Origin: Puffinus mauretanicus
Taxonomy: Eukaryota > Chordata > Aves > Procellariiformes > Procellariidae
Assembly: GCA_023333565.1 (NCBI GenBank)
Contig: JAJKFH010002198.1
Location: forward strand, 1,364,001-1,428,000
Reading direction: 5' to 3'
DNA length: 64,000 bases
Below, one piece after another: positions 11,485 to 23,905 of the stretch. Under the pieces are notes generated by a model. It saw only the letters and a list, made by a program, of their open reading frames with translations. It made no database searches and had not been told where the DNA came from. The position numbers were made by a program, and so were the translations under genes. How positions within the stretch are numbered: the first letter of the stretch is position 1; each line of letters opens with the position of its first letter.

Positions 11485-14400
11485 TCCAGAAGTTTAGAAG
11501 CCATGCAGCACTGGTCAAGAAGTGTCCATAATGTGATGCTGCTTGAGCTACAGAGAAAATCAGCTTCACCCAGCAGCTGATTAGGGGTATCAATCTACCT
11601 TCTCTGCAGGGAGCTTCAAAGCCCGTGTTGCCCTGGCCAAGGCGAATGTTAACATTCTTCATTGCACTAAAACATAAATTAACATCAAATACTTCATTTT
11701 CCCTGGTTTAAGTGGTTTATACGCCCTTTTTGTATGGATGTACAAAATAAAAATAGAGGTCATATTCTTCAGCAAGGAAGTAAACATTCCTTTATTTGTT
11801 GTTGTGATATAAGACTAGAGCAATTAAACGTAGATCACATCTCTACATTTTATTTATCACTTAATCAGTCCTTTCTTTGAACAAAGGAAAATTTTAGCTA
11901 TTCCACAAGCCATGGAATAAAAATCAACTTTAAAAGCCAACTGACTTTCTCTTGAATTTTAATTACAGGTATTACATTGGGATGATTTGAAATTCAATTT
12001 AACTTAAAACTGAAACCCAAAGTACATATGACAAACATCATCTGCTTTTGTTGGATTCTGAAAAAAAAAAAAATCACATAATCCAAATAGCTTTGGGAAA
12101 TTACATGGCATATAGTCAAGTTCCTGAAATGGTTCAGGCATCTTAATTCCTGTGCTTGTCCACAAAGATTTGAGATTTTTCTTTCTTTTTCCTTGTTGCC
12201 TGTCCGTCTTTGTAACCCATTCAGTTGCCATACCCTAAATAGTCACATATTCAAGAAAAGGAAGAAGTAATTTCAGATATCCACACTTTACATTGTGCTT
12301 CTGAATCTATTTAAAATCCGGCTGTGACTGGCAGCATGGTTAACTTTGCAGAGTGGGGAGTAACATCTCTGAAGAACAGGATTAAGTTGTTACTGCAATT
12401 TATATCTCCTGGAAGTAAATGTGACCAGTGACATCACTGCATGCACACTGGATATCAAGATAGCTAGTCATGAATGTTTGTTCTAACAAAATAATGTTCT
12501 TTGACCTTGGCATACCCTAAACCAAGCATTACGGAACTTTATGCTGGCAGAAAAACAGTACTAATTGTATTCTTAGATCTGTGTTATAGTATGTGAAACA
12601 GACAACTATTAAAATACAAATGGTGTATGTACAGGTTTAATTGGCGACTTTTGAAGCAGGATTTGAATCTTAAAAATGCATTTGCCTGTGAAATCATTTG
12701 CAACAAACAGCGGTATATCCACGGGGCTGAATGGAAAGCACAAGTGAAAAATAAATGCATTCATAAACTACTTTTTTTTTCCTACTAATATGGAAATGCT
12801 GTACGTACAAACTACTTCTCAAAGGGAGATGGAACAAACTATATGAGCCTTGAAAAATTTCAGCGCTTTGATTGCCACAAGGAAGCTTCCTTCTATGATG
12901 ACCTCTTATGCCATAAAATGACACAGCAAGCTCAGAGTTTCAGTAATATCTCTATTAAGTCTGAAAAAAGCAAGTCATACTGCCTTTTACTGAATTAAGG
13001 AGTACATGAAGTTTGTTAAACTTGTATATAAGCTGTTAGTTTGAGAAATTCTTTGTTATGTAGAAGTAATGAGACATAGTAGAAAGTTGACATACCTTTA
13101 TGAGGCAGGGTAATGCTATACCAAAGAGGTCATAGCCTAGGTCCTCAGGTCTTGGCAGTGGTCTATCATTAGTCTTTGACAGACTTTCTCTAGCCTATGT
13201 AGTTGAAGCAGAAGTTCGTATAAAAACCCAGGAGTAAATGCAGCATGAAAATAATTGTTTCTGGAAACTTGCAGACTTCAAAAACTCTTGCCGTTTGGCA
13301 TCTGCCTTCTCTGCCTGTTTTTAAGTATTACTGGCTTTATTGGTCTGCTTATGGATAGTATTTTCAAAATTCATTATCACCATCATTAAATCTCTTGGAA
13401 ACAGTGCTCAATACATGATTGAAGATGCATGCCGAGATTGGTATTGTCCTGAGCAGAATTACGGTGAAATCTGACATTTCCCTCCTGACTAGCCACCCAG
13501 GAATCTTCTGATAGTGTTTTTTCCATAGCTTTTGTCTTGGTGTCTGCCCACACCTCTCTAGGTATTTTTTTTTTTTTAAAAGCCTAATAAGTGGGGTTTC
13601 TTTTCATTTTGTAAACGAATGTCTACATTGCTACTAAGGTTTCTATTATTTTTTTTTTCTTTTTCTTTTTTCCCTGTAGGGGCAGTAGGGAAGTGGGGGA
13701 AAAAGGAAGGATCTCAAAGCTGAAACCGTTTTGCCAGTGACAGCAGACCAGTTGGGCTAGAACCCCAACTAGGGTTGAAGTGGGAGTCATCCTAAAAGTT
13801 AGTTTACCTTAATATTAAGGAAGCTTCTAGTCCAACGTGCCAGGTTTTACACTGTGACAAAAAAATCTCGGATCTAAAAAGTTCCTGAAAACTTGTAAAT
13901 TACTGATCCTTTTGGCTGTTCTACTTATGCAGAGCTTGACTTTCTCTGCTTGGCAAGGAGCCTAAAAACATGGTGTGGTAATATGTAGGGTCACTCTTCA
14001 CCCTTCCTGCCTTGAAGTACTGCTGTTAAAGATACTGTCTACCCCTTTCAGTTCAGCCAATTAAAAAGTTCGAGTCCCATATACAGTAATAGTAACAAAC
14101 CTCCCGCTTTTCATAGATTTTTGGTTTTGCTTCTAGGACGTGTTCTATGTACTTCTGACAAAGTTTTCAAAGCCTGTTCCACTTGCTGTGCAGATTAAAA
14201 GATTTTTTAGCCATGCTGAAATGGGCTCCAAAATAAAAATTCTAGTATAGGAAATAGATGTGCCACTGGTGAAATAGTCTCCTGTTTTCAGGAGTTATGT
14301 GTGGCAGGCTTTTGGATAACTTGATAATGATATAGCAAATGTTTTTTACTGTTCCTGCAGGGAACCAAAGAGATGCAGGCTTAACTTTGGTGCCTTGAAT

Positions 14401-17400
14401 GTGGGAAGCTCTATAGAACTAGGAGGTGGCCATTGTCTCATAAAAACTTTTCTTTTTTACATGTCCAGCTTGGAAATGCAGGGGTGTGCTTCTGCAGCTA
14501 GACTGTCAGTCCAGGTAGACTTCAAAGGAGACTATGCTTTTCTCCACTGCTGAGGGCAGCAAAGAATGTGAGGGAGAGATGTAACAATTCTTAGTAAATT
14601 TTTTAAAAACTGATTACAAAATAGACTTTAAGACTAGCTTGAAAATTTTGACCAGGTGCATAGATTTAGCATTTTAAATACATTTACATGGTGAGACATG
14701 CTTTTATGAAGAAGTATTTTAATATATATGCATTCTCTAATGATTTTTAAAATGGATTTTAAAAAGAAAATAATCCTAAAAGTTATACATACTTTACAAT
14801 CATTATGTAACTAGGTAAATGAGACCATTGCAGAGTTTTAGACTGTAAAAAGTCCAGTGTTGCTGGTATATAGTTATGACAAAAAATACGTTTCTGGGAA
14901 GGATATATTCCTTTGGGCAGGGCACAGCTAGCATCCTTTTTATGTAATCAAATCATCTTGCAAATTTCAATGAACTCTAAAGTTCCCTGCTATACCTTAC
15001 TGAAAATACAGTCAAGATGATGATAGTAATTGTTGGAGAAATTTGTTGGTGGTAGCTTACTAAGCAGAATTTTTTTCATTTGTAGCTTACATAGTTCAAG
15101 CCATATGTATTGGAGTCATATATAGTTCAGTTCAAGTCACTGAATGCTAATGAAATATGTTCTTTATTGAAATAAGCTTGCATTTTGTGTGTTGAAAATT
15201 AGAAGACTTCATACATTCAAAATGGCAACTTGCATCAGCATTCTCGTAAAACCTTTTTAGCTGAATTCAGCTGACTTCAAAGGCAGCCGTTTCTGTCGAT
15301 CTTTGAGAATTACGTATCCTTGAATGCTGTAAGGCAGAGCAGCTTTATGAGACAGAAGATTGGAATGAAGCCACAGCACACCAGAGCAAATAGGCTAAAT
15401 ACTAAATATTTTACTGAATAATCTCAGTGCTGTTCAGCCTTCTTGTCCTGAGACAAGTATTTCTTCTTCCTCTGCAATCCATTAGGTTAGTGGACATAGA
15501 TGGCTTCTGCTTGTTTAGGGTTTTGGACACATCATGTCCTTCTCATCATTAATCAGTTTAGAGTAAGCTTGCAGTGTACAAACCTCGCAGTAGCCAAAAA
15601 TTCTACACTACTGTTCTGCAGCCATTATAAGTCTGAGTAACAACGTAAGGCCAATTTGTCCTGAGGTTACATACAACAACCCACATAGGAAGTATCTGAT
15701 TAAAAAGAAAGACGTCTGACCTTGTCCAGAGCATGCAACATTATGAAACTCCATATCAAACCAGAATTTTTTTTAACAACTCTCAATGTCTGTGAAGCAT
15801 TTTTACACACTAAGAGAGACACTAGGAAAAAAGGTGACTTGCAATTTCAATAACATTTCACAAAATGCCAAAAAACCCCACATTTTCTTGGAAGAGATGG
15901 GAAAAGGAAAGGAAAAGGACGAGACACTCTTAAATAGTACCATGGAGGTAGAAATGTGTTTCTTTTCTGAAACACAAATTTCCATGCTTATAATGAGTAA
16001 TGGTATGTTGAGGGCAAGAAAAATGGCAAACTGTTCAGAATATGATGATGATACCAGGAAAAGCTAAATATAAGAAGTGATCCATTCCTGAAAATCCTAC
16101 TTTCTCCTAAAAGCAGAGAGAAGCTGTGATTAAACTCTTGCGTAAGCTATAGATGACCCAGTTAAAGCTTTGTTCGTAACAGAAACTGTAACTTTAATCA
16201 AGCCTGACTATAAAATCTAATTATGTTTCAATGTGTATTTAAGATTGAGAATGTATTTGTGCTTAGCTGGGGGCAACGAGTTGCAACTTCCTATAAACAA
16301 TTGTATTTCTGCTTGAGAATGAACGTAATTATGTAGTTCTGTTTGCTTTATATTTTAATTGATTTAAAAATTCTTATGTAAGTCTTCATGTATTTCACCT
16401 TGTCCTAAACAATTTTTAGCATCTTCTTCTATGCACACAACTGGTTTTTCTAAAGATACGCAACCTGTAGTTTCCTGCAGCTTGTTTTGGCTTTACAGAC
16501 AGGGATTTCTTATTACAGGAAAATAAACAGGAGCAGAAGAAACTTCAGATCTAAATAATTTACCTGTAAGTAGTTTTATTATCCTTGTTGTTTCAGTGGA
16601 GAATGGAACAGAGGAGGAGTAGTGGTTATTAGAAAGTAAAATATTTAATGACTTTGAAAGAATTGATCTTTGCTGTTTATAAAACAATATAAAAAAAAGA
16701 CCTTTCAGAGTAAAGTGCATGAACATTGCCTTGGACTAAAATTTGTAATGGAAATGACTATCACCCTGAAAAAAGAAAACTATATCACTTAGGTCATTAG
16801 ACTCCTAGGCCACGGTCTTGGTCGTTCCCCACTGACATTCTTAGCTTCATGGAGCAGTCTCACATATTCCTTGTATTTGCCTTCCATGGGAAGAAATGTA
16901 ATGTGTCAGATTAGAAGTAATGGGCATAACAACCATCTACTTACTGGAGGTAAATGTATGAAATGGTTAAATTTCTGAATCAACCAGAAAGCTAAATCAA
17001 GTGGAGCCTCAAAAAAATACACAGGAAATACCAACCCCTCCTTCCTTTTTCCTGCTCCTTGTCCCCAGGGTATATTTTGTTTAGTGAAAATTTTGTATAT
17101 CAATGAAAGAATCAAAGATTAAAGAAGATGAGACAGCTGGAGATAGAGGAGTTGATGCAGAAGAATAATAGAGTGTTCCAGCTGAACAAGTGAGCAAAGA
17201 AATGATCTTTTTCTTTTGTGTATGTGTGTCTTCCTGCATTCAGAAGAATTGAATTCTTTAATTCATTTTAAGCAGGACTCTAACTGTGATTTGTAGGTCT
17301 AATAATTTTCCTACCTCAAGCAATTTTTCATTGTCTGCAATAAAGTTGAAGAGTCTTGACTTGAACGATCTGATCAGGTGAGATGTGAGAAATAGCACAC

Positions 17401-18218
17401 TTGTCTTTGCAAGTAAGTGCTAATTCTGGTGTAAACATATTTCCCTTGATTTCTTTGTGTAAAAGTTAGGTCGTTTGGATGGTTTTTTCGGTGAGGGAGA
17501 ACCCTGCTATAAACGACACTATGCTTCTTGCATGTTCTCCAAATGACGGCTATGACTGGAAAAGAAATGGGTGATTAGAATTCTCAGAGTATGATGGCTA
17601 CTGCAAGTGTCTCAGTTATGTATTGTGATTGGCAAAATGAAGAGGATCCTTAAATCTGTCCTGAATCATAGAAGAGTTTAAATTGTCCTGTAATACATCT
17701 ACTGATTTGAGGAGAATAATAGGTGACTGACATCCACTGTTTTTCTCATCTGTAGGAATCTGAACCAAGAATCTGACCTAAATTATGCCACTGTTATCAC
17801 ATGGTTCAGACTTGCTTTGTTGCAGAGTGGAGAAGAGAGTTGTACTAATCTTGGGGACATTCTTTAAATTAGTTGCTACATTTATAAAAGTACTTACCCA
17901 TGATCACAGATGAAAGTAAAAAAAAAAAAGAAATATCTCTAAAGCAGTAGAGAAGAAACTAAAATTGATTTAATGTCTGTGGCCCTAGTGACTTTCCAGT
18001 CTAAATTGGATGTGCTTTTTTAATCTGACATTCTTTGTTCTAATTGAATGATGTTAAAATTATATGAAATGCAACATCTGAAAAATCTGGAGATTTTATT
18101 GTGAAGTTGTATTAGGTTTTCAAGGATTTTTATTTTGCTTGTTATAGCTCATTAGTCATAAACAAGACTTCCACTCTTTAGGTAAGTACCTTTGGTTAGA
18201 TAAGCACAATTACGCAAT

Positions 18219-18496
18219 TGTTATTAACACCACCAGCAGCTCCCTCCCATAACTGGCAGAAATAACAGAATTACGTTTATACAAGAATATTTGCTGGGGG
18301 CAACTTGCTCGAGTGACAGCTCAGAGCAGTCCACCAACCAGAAAAGATCAATCAATCTGGAAGATGCTCTCCACCTCCTAAAACTTATCCACCTCACCCC
18401 AAAGGAGGAGTAGCATAACTCTGCCTTTGGGAACACCTGAGTGTGAAGGACCTCCAGGGACACCTGGGACCAACCTTTGCTCAGTTGGATCCAACA
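18219..18496 (-). mobile_element. possible short LTR (ERVK-like size), antisense
   Basis: Read on the minus strand, this 278 bp segment starts TGTTGGATCC and ends TTAATAACA, so it has TG...CA ends within a 4 bp TGTT/AACA inverted repeat, as retroviral LTRs do. It is richer in GC than its surroundings and is open through most of its length on the minus strand (91 codons, no known domain). TATAAACG lies near its 3' part. The size would suit a short avian ERV LTR. Against this, the six bases on each side (TAAGTG and ATTGCG on the minus strand) do not match, so no target-site duplication is visible, and I do not recognise a named family. Confidence 0.3.
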
Positions 18497-19689
18497 CACT
18501 TAATGCCCTGTTCCTCCTGACTACTGATAACCACTGCTCCTGTCAGCAAGGAAAGGGGAAGTAGAGAGAGTCAAACTTCTACAATTTTGTATTTCTTTTT
18601 ATACTAGTAATAACTCACAGAGGCAATAAACATCCAAACGCCTTCACAAAAATTCATTATTGCATAGTAGTTAGTGCATGGGCTTCATTGATCCCGACTT
18701 GAACCATGACATATGGCCTAGATTATGTCTTTTCCCTCTTCTCCTCCCTCCTTGTTTCCCTTGTCTTAATATATAATATTCAAATATATAAGAAATAGTT
18801 TAATATTCTCATCTCTGGCTTCCATAACTGTAGTAGGTAGTAATTATTGCAAAATGGCAGACATAGTAGAGCTCCAACAACCCTTGCTCCAACAGCTAGA
18901 AAATTACAAGGTGTCAGTGTGACGCTGTCTGGATAATTACATTGATATTGTAACTTAATTTTCATATTTTGAGTGAGTTTGCAGTTTGGGTTTTCCAAGG
19001 ATGCCTAAAAGTCAAGCATCAGAGTTAAGGTTTTGAGATTTGCCACTGCTATTACAGCATTTAACATTTTGTATTGTAGCATTTCAAAATGTTTTTTTTA
19101 AGCTTTACTTTTTTTTCCCTCCAAAAGAAATAAACACTAATGTGATAAACAAAAGGTGCTTGCTGAATAAGCATTCATTATTTCTGTACTTATTTCTCAT
19201 TCATATGAATATAGAGATACAAACAGGAATGAGGTTTAAGAATTCATGTCCTTATTCAAATACAGAATTTTCTAGTGTCTGTGCAGTTTCAAGATTTGGT
19301 GGTCCCGAAACAGATCTATGACAGAAACGGGTCCAATCTGCAGAGTGTAAATGTGAACAGAACTGTTGTCCAGCTCGGGGGTAGACATTCTGGTTTGAAG
19401 CTGCAGTTACAAACAGGAGTGCCCAATACAGCCAATTGAATTTCAGGATAAAATGGCCTCTGTAACTGGCCAAGTTTCAGACCTCTACCCTAAAATGTTA
19501 TAGGAATTGTTTTAATATGGACAGAATGTTTTTTTTCCTTTACTTTTGATTCTTGGAATTCTTGGTTTGTCTGAAATATTTTTAAAAAATTATCTTTAGC
19601 ACATGTCAGGCATTTGGTCCTTTTAGTTCATTGGGGTTTTTTGTATCATTTTATGAACAACTAGAAAAAGCTTCTTATTATGGGAAATA

Positions 19690-20775
19690 CTGGTCAGTCT
19701 TAACAAGCAGTGCTCTCACCCCATCCTCTGTTAGGCAGGTTTTATTGTTGAACATTGTCCACTGCTGGACAGAGTGGAAATACTATCTTTCCATTTCACT
19801 AATACAGTTCCATCTCTTGTGAACCACCAAAGCTGCAAAAGTTCCTTTCGTCCCCACTGTGATAACACCACGAATTAATTTTGTCATAATAATCTTGGCA
19901 GACTTGATAAGCAATGATCTCACCCCTTTGCTCTGTTAGGCAAGTCTTACTGTAGGACACAGGCAGCTATCAACTTAGAAGAATAGAAATTGTGCCCTGA
20001 GGTGATTTTTTTTTTTTGGTATCTTAATTCTTTTTTTTTTTTTCTAATTTACTGATAAGTGCATGTTGCTTTACAAATCTAGAGTTGTTCTGTGTACTTG
20101 CAGAGTTGTGTTGTCTCTGCCTCAACAAAGCTCTGGAGACAAACACTCTAGGTATACCATGATACTCTTTTGATGGATTCCTCCAGTCCTCCTTGCTTCC
20201 CCACTTCCTCTTTGCAGACAGTCAACATTATTCTTCCTTTTGTGGCAGAATCTTTTAAATTCCCAATATAAATGGAATAATGCCTGATAACAAGGATGCA
20301 AATCACTGGGAATTCACCATGGCTTTCAATCTTTTTGTTAGTTAGATGAAACTTTTCAGAACCTCTGAACCTGCTTCAGGCTTCTTCTATTACCGTTTCT
20401 GGACTTTCATCATAATGACATCTGAAATCAGATTGTTATTGTTGGTTATCAACACATTCTACTAACAGTTAAGCTTCTTTATTTAGTTACCCTGTGGTAA
20501 ACAAATCTTTGAAAATTGGTGCTAACCTGAATCTCACCATCACTCCACCCCAAAGTTGTGTACTTGGCTTTGACACACCTTCTATGATCAAACTTCATCA
20601 TCTCTCAGAAGCAGCGTTTCTGTCATAATATATAAGTGAATGGTGTAGCCCTGAAGCTGCTCTCTGTTTCTCAAGGGAAAGTAAAGTTCCATCTCTTGTC
20701 AAAGATATGCACGTTGTTTGTCCCTAATTTGATACTACAGCAAATTCATTTTGTCATAAAAACCTGTGAACTCAT
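19690..20775. repeat. diverged internal duplications (two motifs)
   Basis: Motif A occurs at about 19695-19765 and again at about 19900-19970; both carry CTCACCCC, then CTCTGTTAGGCA and a TTTTATTG/CTTACTG stretch. Motif B occurs at about 19808-19890 and about 20686-20765; both begin AGTTCCATCTCTTGT and end near ATTTTGTCATAA. By eye identity is about 65-75%, so the duplications are old. They could be remnants of one repeated element present several times, or local segmental duplication. No coding content was recognised. Confidence 0.5.
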
Positions 20776-23227
20776 GTTTGCGTTCGAGAAGTCAAAGCCT
20801 AGAGCCCCTTAGAGGTTCACCTTAGTTCATTAGATGCTGTAGAATCTTACTCTGCAGAGTGCAAAATCAGATAACTCTGGACTTCCAGAAAAATCAGTAG
20901 AACTAGTTCAGGGATTAATCTGGCTCTAAGCTGCCATGATCCATAATGTGAACTTCATACTGTGTCTAGCCCATTTGTAACTTCAGTCTATATTTTCTGA
21001 TATCTACAGGTTGTCTACTTGCAGCAACCGTTAACAAAATCCTTTTTAAAGGAAGGGATCGTGACTATATAGTTGAAGAGACCTCTAGTCTTTATACTTG
21101 TTGAAAGCATTAGGAACTCTACCTGACTAAATCCTATATTCTTTGTTTTAATTATTTTTTTCAGTGGAACTCTCCTTCAATTTTGAGAGCTTGCATGCAT
21201 AAGGTATGCAAAATTTGTCCCTAAATCCCTAGAATGCTTAGGAGAACACAATCTGTCATCTCTGTCTTCCCACAGTTCTTGTTGGCATGAGATCCAGAGA
21301 CCAAGATTTTTTGCTTTAGATTTATCCTCTGTACCAAGAGCCAAGTAAATAGAGAGGTATGAATGTTCCTGTTAATGTAGAGCTGAATTTAAAGCATATG
21401 AAGCATATGTTCTTCTTTCTGGATTCTTTTCTTCTTTCTTTTTTTTTTTTTTTTAATTCCTTTTAGGAACTACTTTGCTTTTTGGCATCACTGAGGCATT
21501 TGAGCAAACATGGTGCACATCTACCTTGAGAGCTCTGGAGAATAATGGCCTGATCACTTTAAACTGTAACTCAAGATCAGGCTTATGTTTGTTTGAAGAT
21601 TAAATTCAAAATGACTTGCAATGAGTACAAACGTCCAGTTCCTGCCAATTTTGCCTCAGTTCTCCATTTTTAACACCAGCTCCAATATGATTTAGAGTCA
21701 AAGTTATATTTGTTCTGCAGTCATACTAAGATTGCAATGGGTATGTAAGGCTCTTCTGAATTTGGCCAAGACTGCTAAGTGGCTGCTGGCACCAGTTTGT
21801 CAGGGATTATGGAATGTTTTTTATAGTTGTTGTGAAAATTTTGAATTGCAGTTGGGAAACAAGAAGCTTTTTTAAAATGATACATATCTGAAAAAATATA
21901 CATTGTGAGAACATGCTGTGTTGAATACTCAGAACTAAGTCTTATGTATTCCCTGGAAGACAGTAAGTTCTGCAGCTGGAGTTTTTTTCATTGATTTCAG
22001 ACTAAAATGTGAAATTGAGTTTTGTACTGAAAGTTTTGAATATGAAAATGAGTAGTATGATGTCATGTCCTTCTTGGTGATAAAGTTTTCCAAGGCAAAT
22101 CTTCATAGTGGCTTAGAGTTAGAAATAACTGAGCCTTATTCTAAGCAAGAAGATGTAGGAGACGGATTGGTTTGTCTGTAAAGCGTATTTGATTAACCAT
22201 AAGATAGTTAATGGTGATGCTGAAATGAAACTGCAGAATTCATAATTCAGAGCTCTTATGTCAGGCGTTCTGCAAATTCAGGCAAACATGACTTGAAGAG
22301 CTTAATTGCAGTTTATGTTTTTAGGGTTTTATTTCCTACCAAAAACCTACACTAGAATCATATTTTTTTTATGCTACAGAATCTTGACTTTCCACAGAGA
22401 TTGTTTGGCAAGCTCTGCAGCTGCAGAATTTAAAAACACACTGGCTTTAGTATGGTTTGTTATCGAATTCTGGTAGTTTACTAATTACACCTATACTCTT
22501 TTATAAAAAGTTTGGAATACAGTCTTCGGGAAAGTATGCATATTTCTTTTAGCATGTTTTGGTGAATAACAAACCATCTTTTTTTCCCTCTATAGTTTTT
22601 ATACATTTTTTTTCAGCTGTCCTGTCCCTACCTACAGGTGTAACCATGGAAGTCTAGTTGCACAGGATGAATTCTATCTCTCTTATGCCCTGCCTCTCAT
22701 AATGTTTGTTAACTGTATTTCATTAAGTCAGATACGTGAACATGACAGATAATCGGGAGTCTTAACACATAACTTTACCTGTGTCAAACTGTTCTTATGC
22801 CTTTGATTATATAACATGGCATATCTTCAATAACAGATTAATGCCTGTAAGCAGGGAGGAAACTGGTGAGTCCATTCATCAGAATGGTTTGTTCCATGGT
22901 TTGTCTCCAAGCTCCCTGAGCAGAAAACACCATATTCTTTCCACAAGGACTTGAAATGAGTGCTGTGTATGTAGGTGCTGGTGAGTCAGAGTAAACAGAA
23001 ATATGAATTCAAGTTTGATAATAGAACTGGCCTTGAAGACCTGTGAAGTATGCTCAGTTTTAATTGAGGCATAGTAGGGACTGCCAGCTTCTGCTCCTAA
23101 ATATCACTGCCAGGTGTGGCTGTCTGTAAAGAGGCAGCTAGAACTGAGTTGTAAGAATAGGATTTTTTTTTTTTTTAAATTTTATCTTTAACAAAATTGT
23201 GAACTTAAAAGTAGAATAGTTATTGGG

Positions 23228-23263
23228 TGAAATTGTCCCTGAAATAGTCCCTGAAATAGTGAT
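23228..23263. repeat. 12 bp tandem repeat, nearly three copies
   Basis: The unit TGAAATAGTCCC occurs about 2.7 times with one substitution (T for A) in the first copy and a partial last copy. It is a small minisatellite-like duplication with no other recognisable function. Confidence 0.8.
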
Positions 23264-23694
23264 AGAATCAGGCATTTTACTTCAGGCTTAGTGCACTCCA
23301 TGCAACACTATGCTGACTAACAGATAACGTGTTTCCTGGAAAATGTTGCTTGGCCTAGATGTTAGCGTTACGCATTATTTAGAGGTAGGAGGATTTGCTA
23401 TGTCACTTTGGGGGGTTTAGCTGAGCAGGCAGGTTTGGATTACCATGAGTATTTGGCTTTGGTTTGAACCCATTTTTAATTTTTACTGATGATGGGATTA
23501 GACATGATCATCTGAATCATCATTGGGCCCTCTCCCACTTCTCAGAAGGTAACTACATGTTAGGTATCTAGCTCAGATGAGCTCATGAAACAGTTCTCCC
23601 CGCACCACAAAACACATTCCAGCACTTCATAATAAACTGCATATGCTGCCAGATGGTAAAAATGCAAAGCTGCTTCAAACGTATAGTTTAAAAT

Positions 23695-23905
23695 ATATGC
23701 TCTCTCCTTTCTCCCTTATTTTTCTCCTCCCTTCAGGTTCTTGCTCACTTCTTTCCCACACCTTCCCCCATACTTTCATGACTTCGCTCTCCAGCACTGA
23801 TTCTTCTTTTCCCACTCCTTCACCCAGCTGCTTCCATTGCTCCTCCAGCTCTTTAATTCCATTCTCTGCTTCTTTCTTTTTCTCTGGCTTTTTGCCACTC
23901 TCCTA
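23695..23905. repeat. pyrimidine-rich, strand-asymmetric stretch
   Basis: About 210 bp strongly enriched in C and T on the plus strand, with repeated TTCTCC, CTCCTCC and TTCCC words. It gives an open frame made mostly of Ser, Pro, Phe and Leu, typical of low-complexity CT DNA rather than a protein. Such tracts can adopt triplex structures, but no mirror repeat long enough to argue for that was seen. Confidence 0.6.

Larger units (their letters stand above)
10052..18218. other. AT-rich unique DNA, no gene recognised
   Basis: No gene recognised. It contains a mixed GCA/GCT trinucleotide run (10333-10354), which creates a seven-alanine stretch inside a 117-codon frame that otherwise looks random, a T22 run (10706-10727) and a compact hairpin at 11448-11484. 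AAAG-GTAAGT at about 10,131 resembles a splice donor, but no suitable acceptor or open frame precedes it. Confidence 0.55.

Noticed and set aside
17655..17700. AATCATAGAAGAGTTTAAAT, resembling an antisense CR1 tail
   Set aside because: The following sequence does not match the CR1 3' UTR, so the word is probably chance.
18146..18180. Good acceptor and donor pair around about 34 bp
   Set aside because: Two of the frames I read contain a stop and the segment has no coding character. It serves as an example of chance splice-like pairs here.
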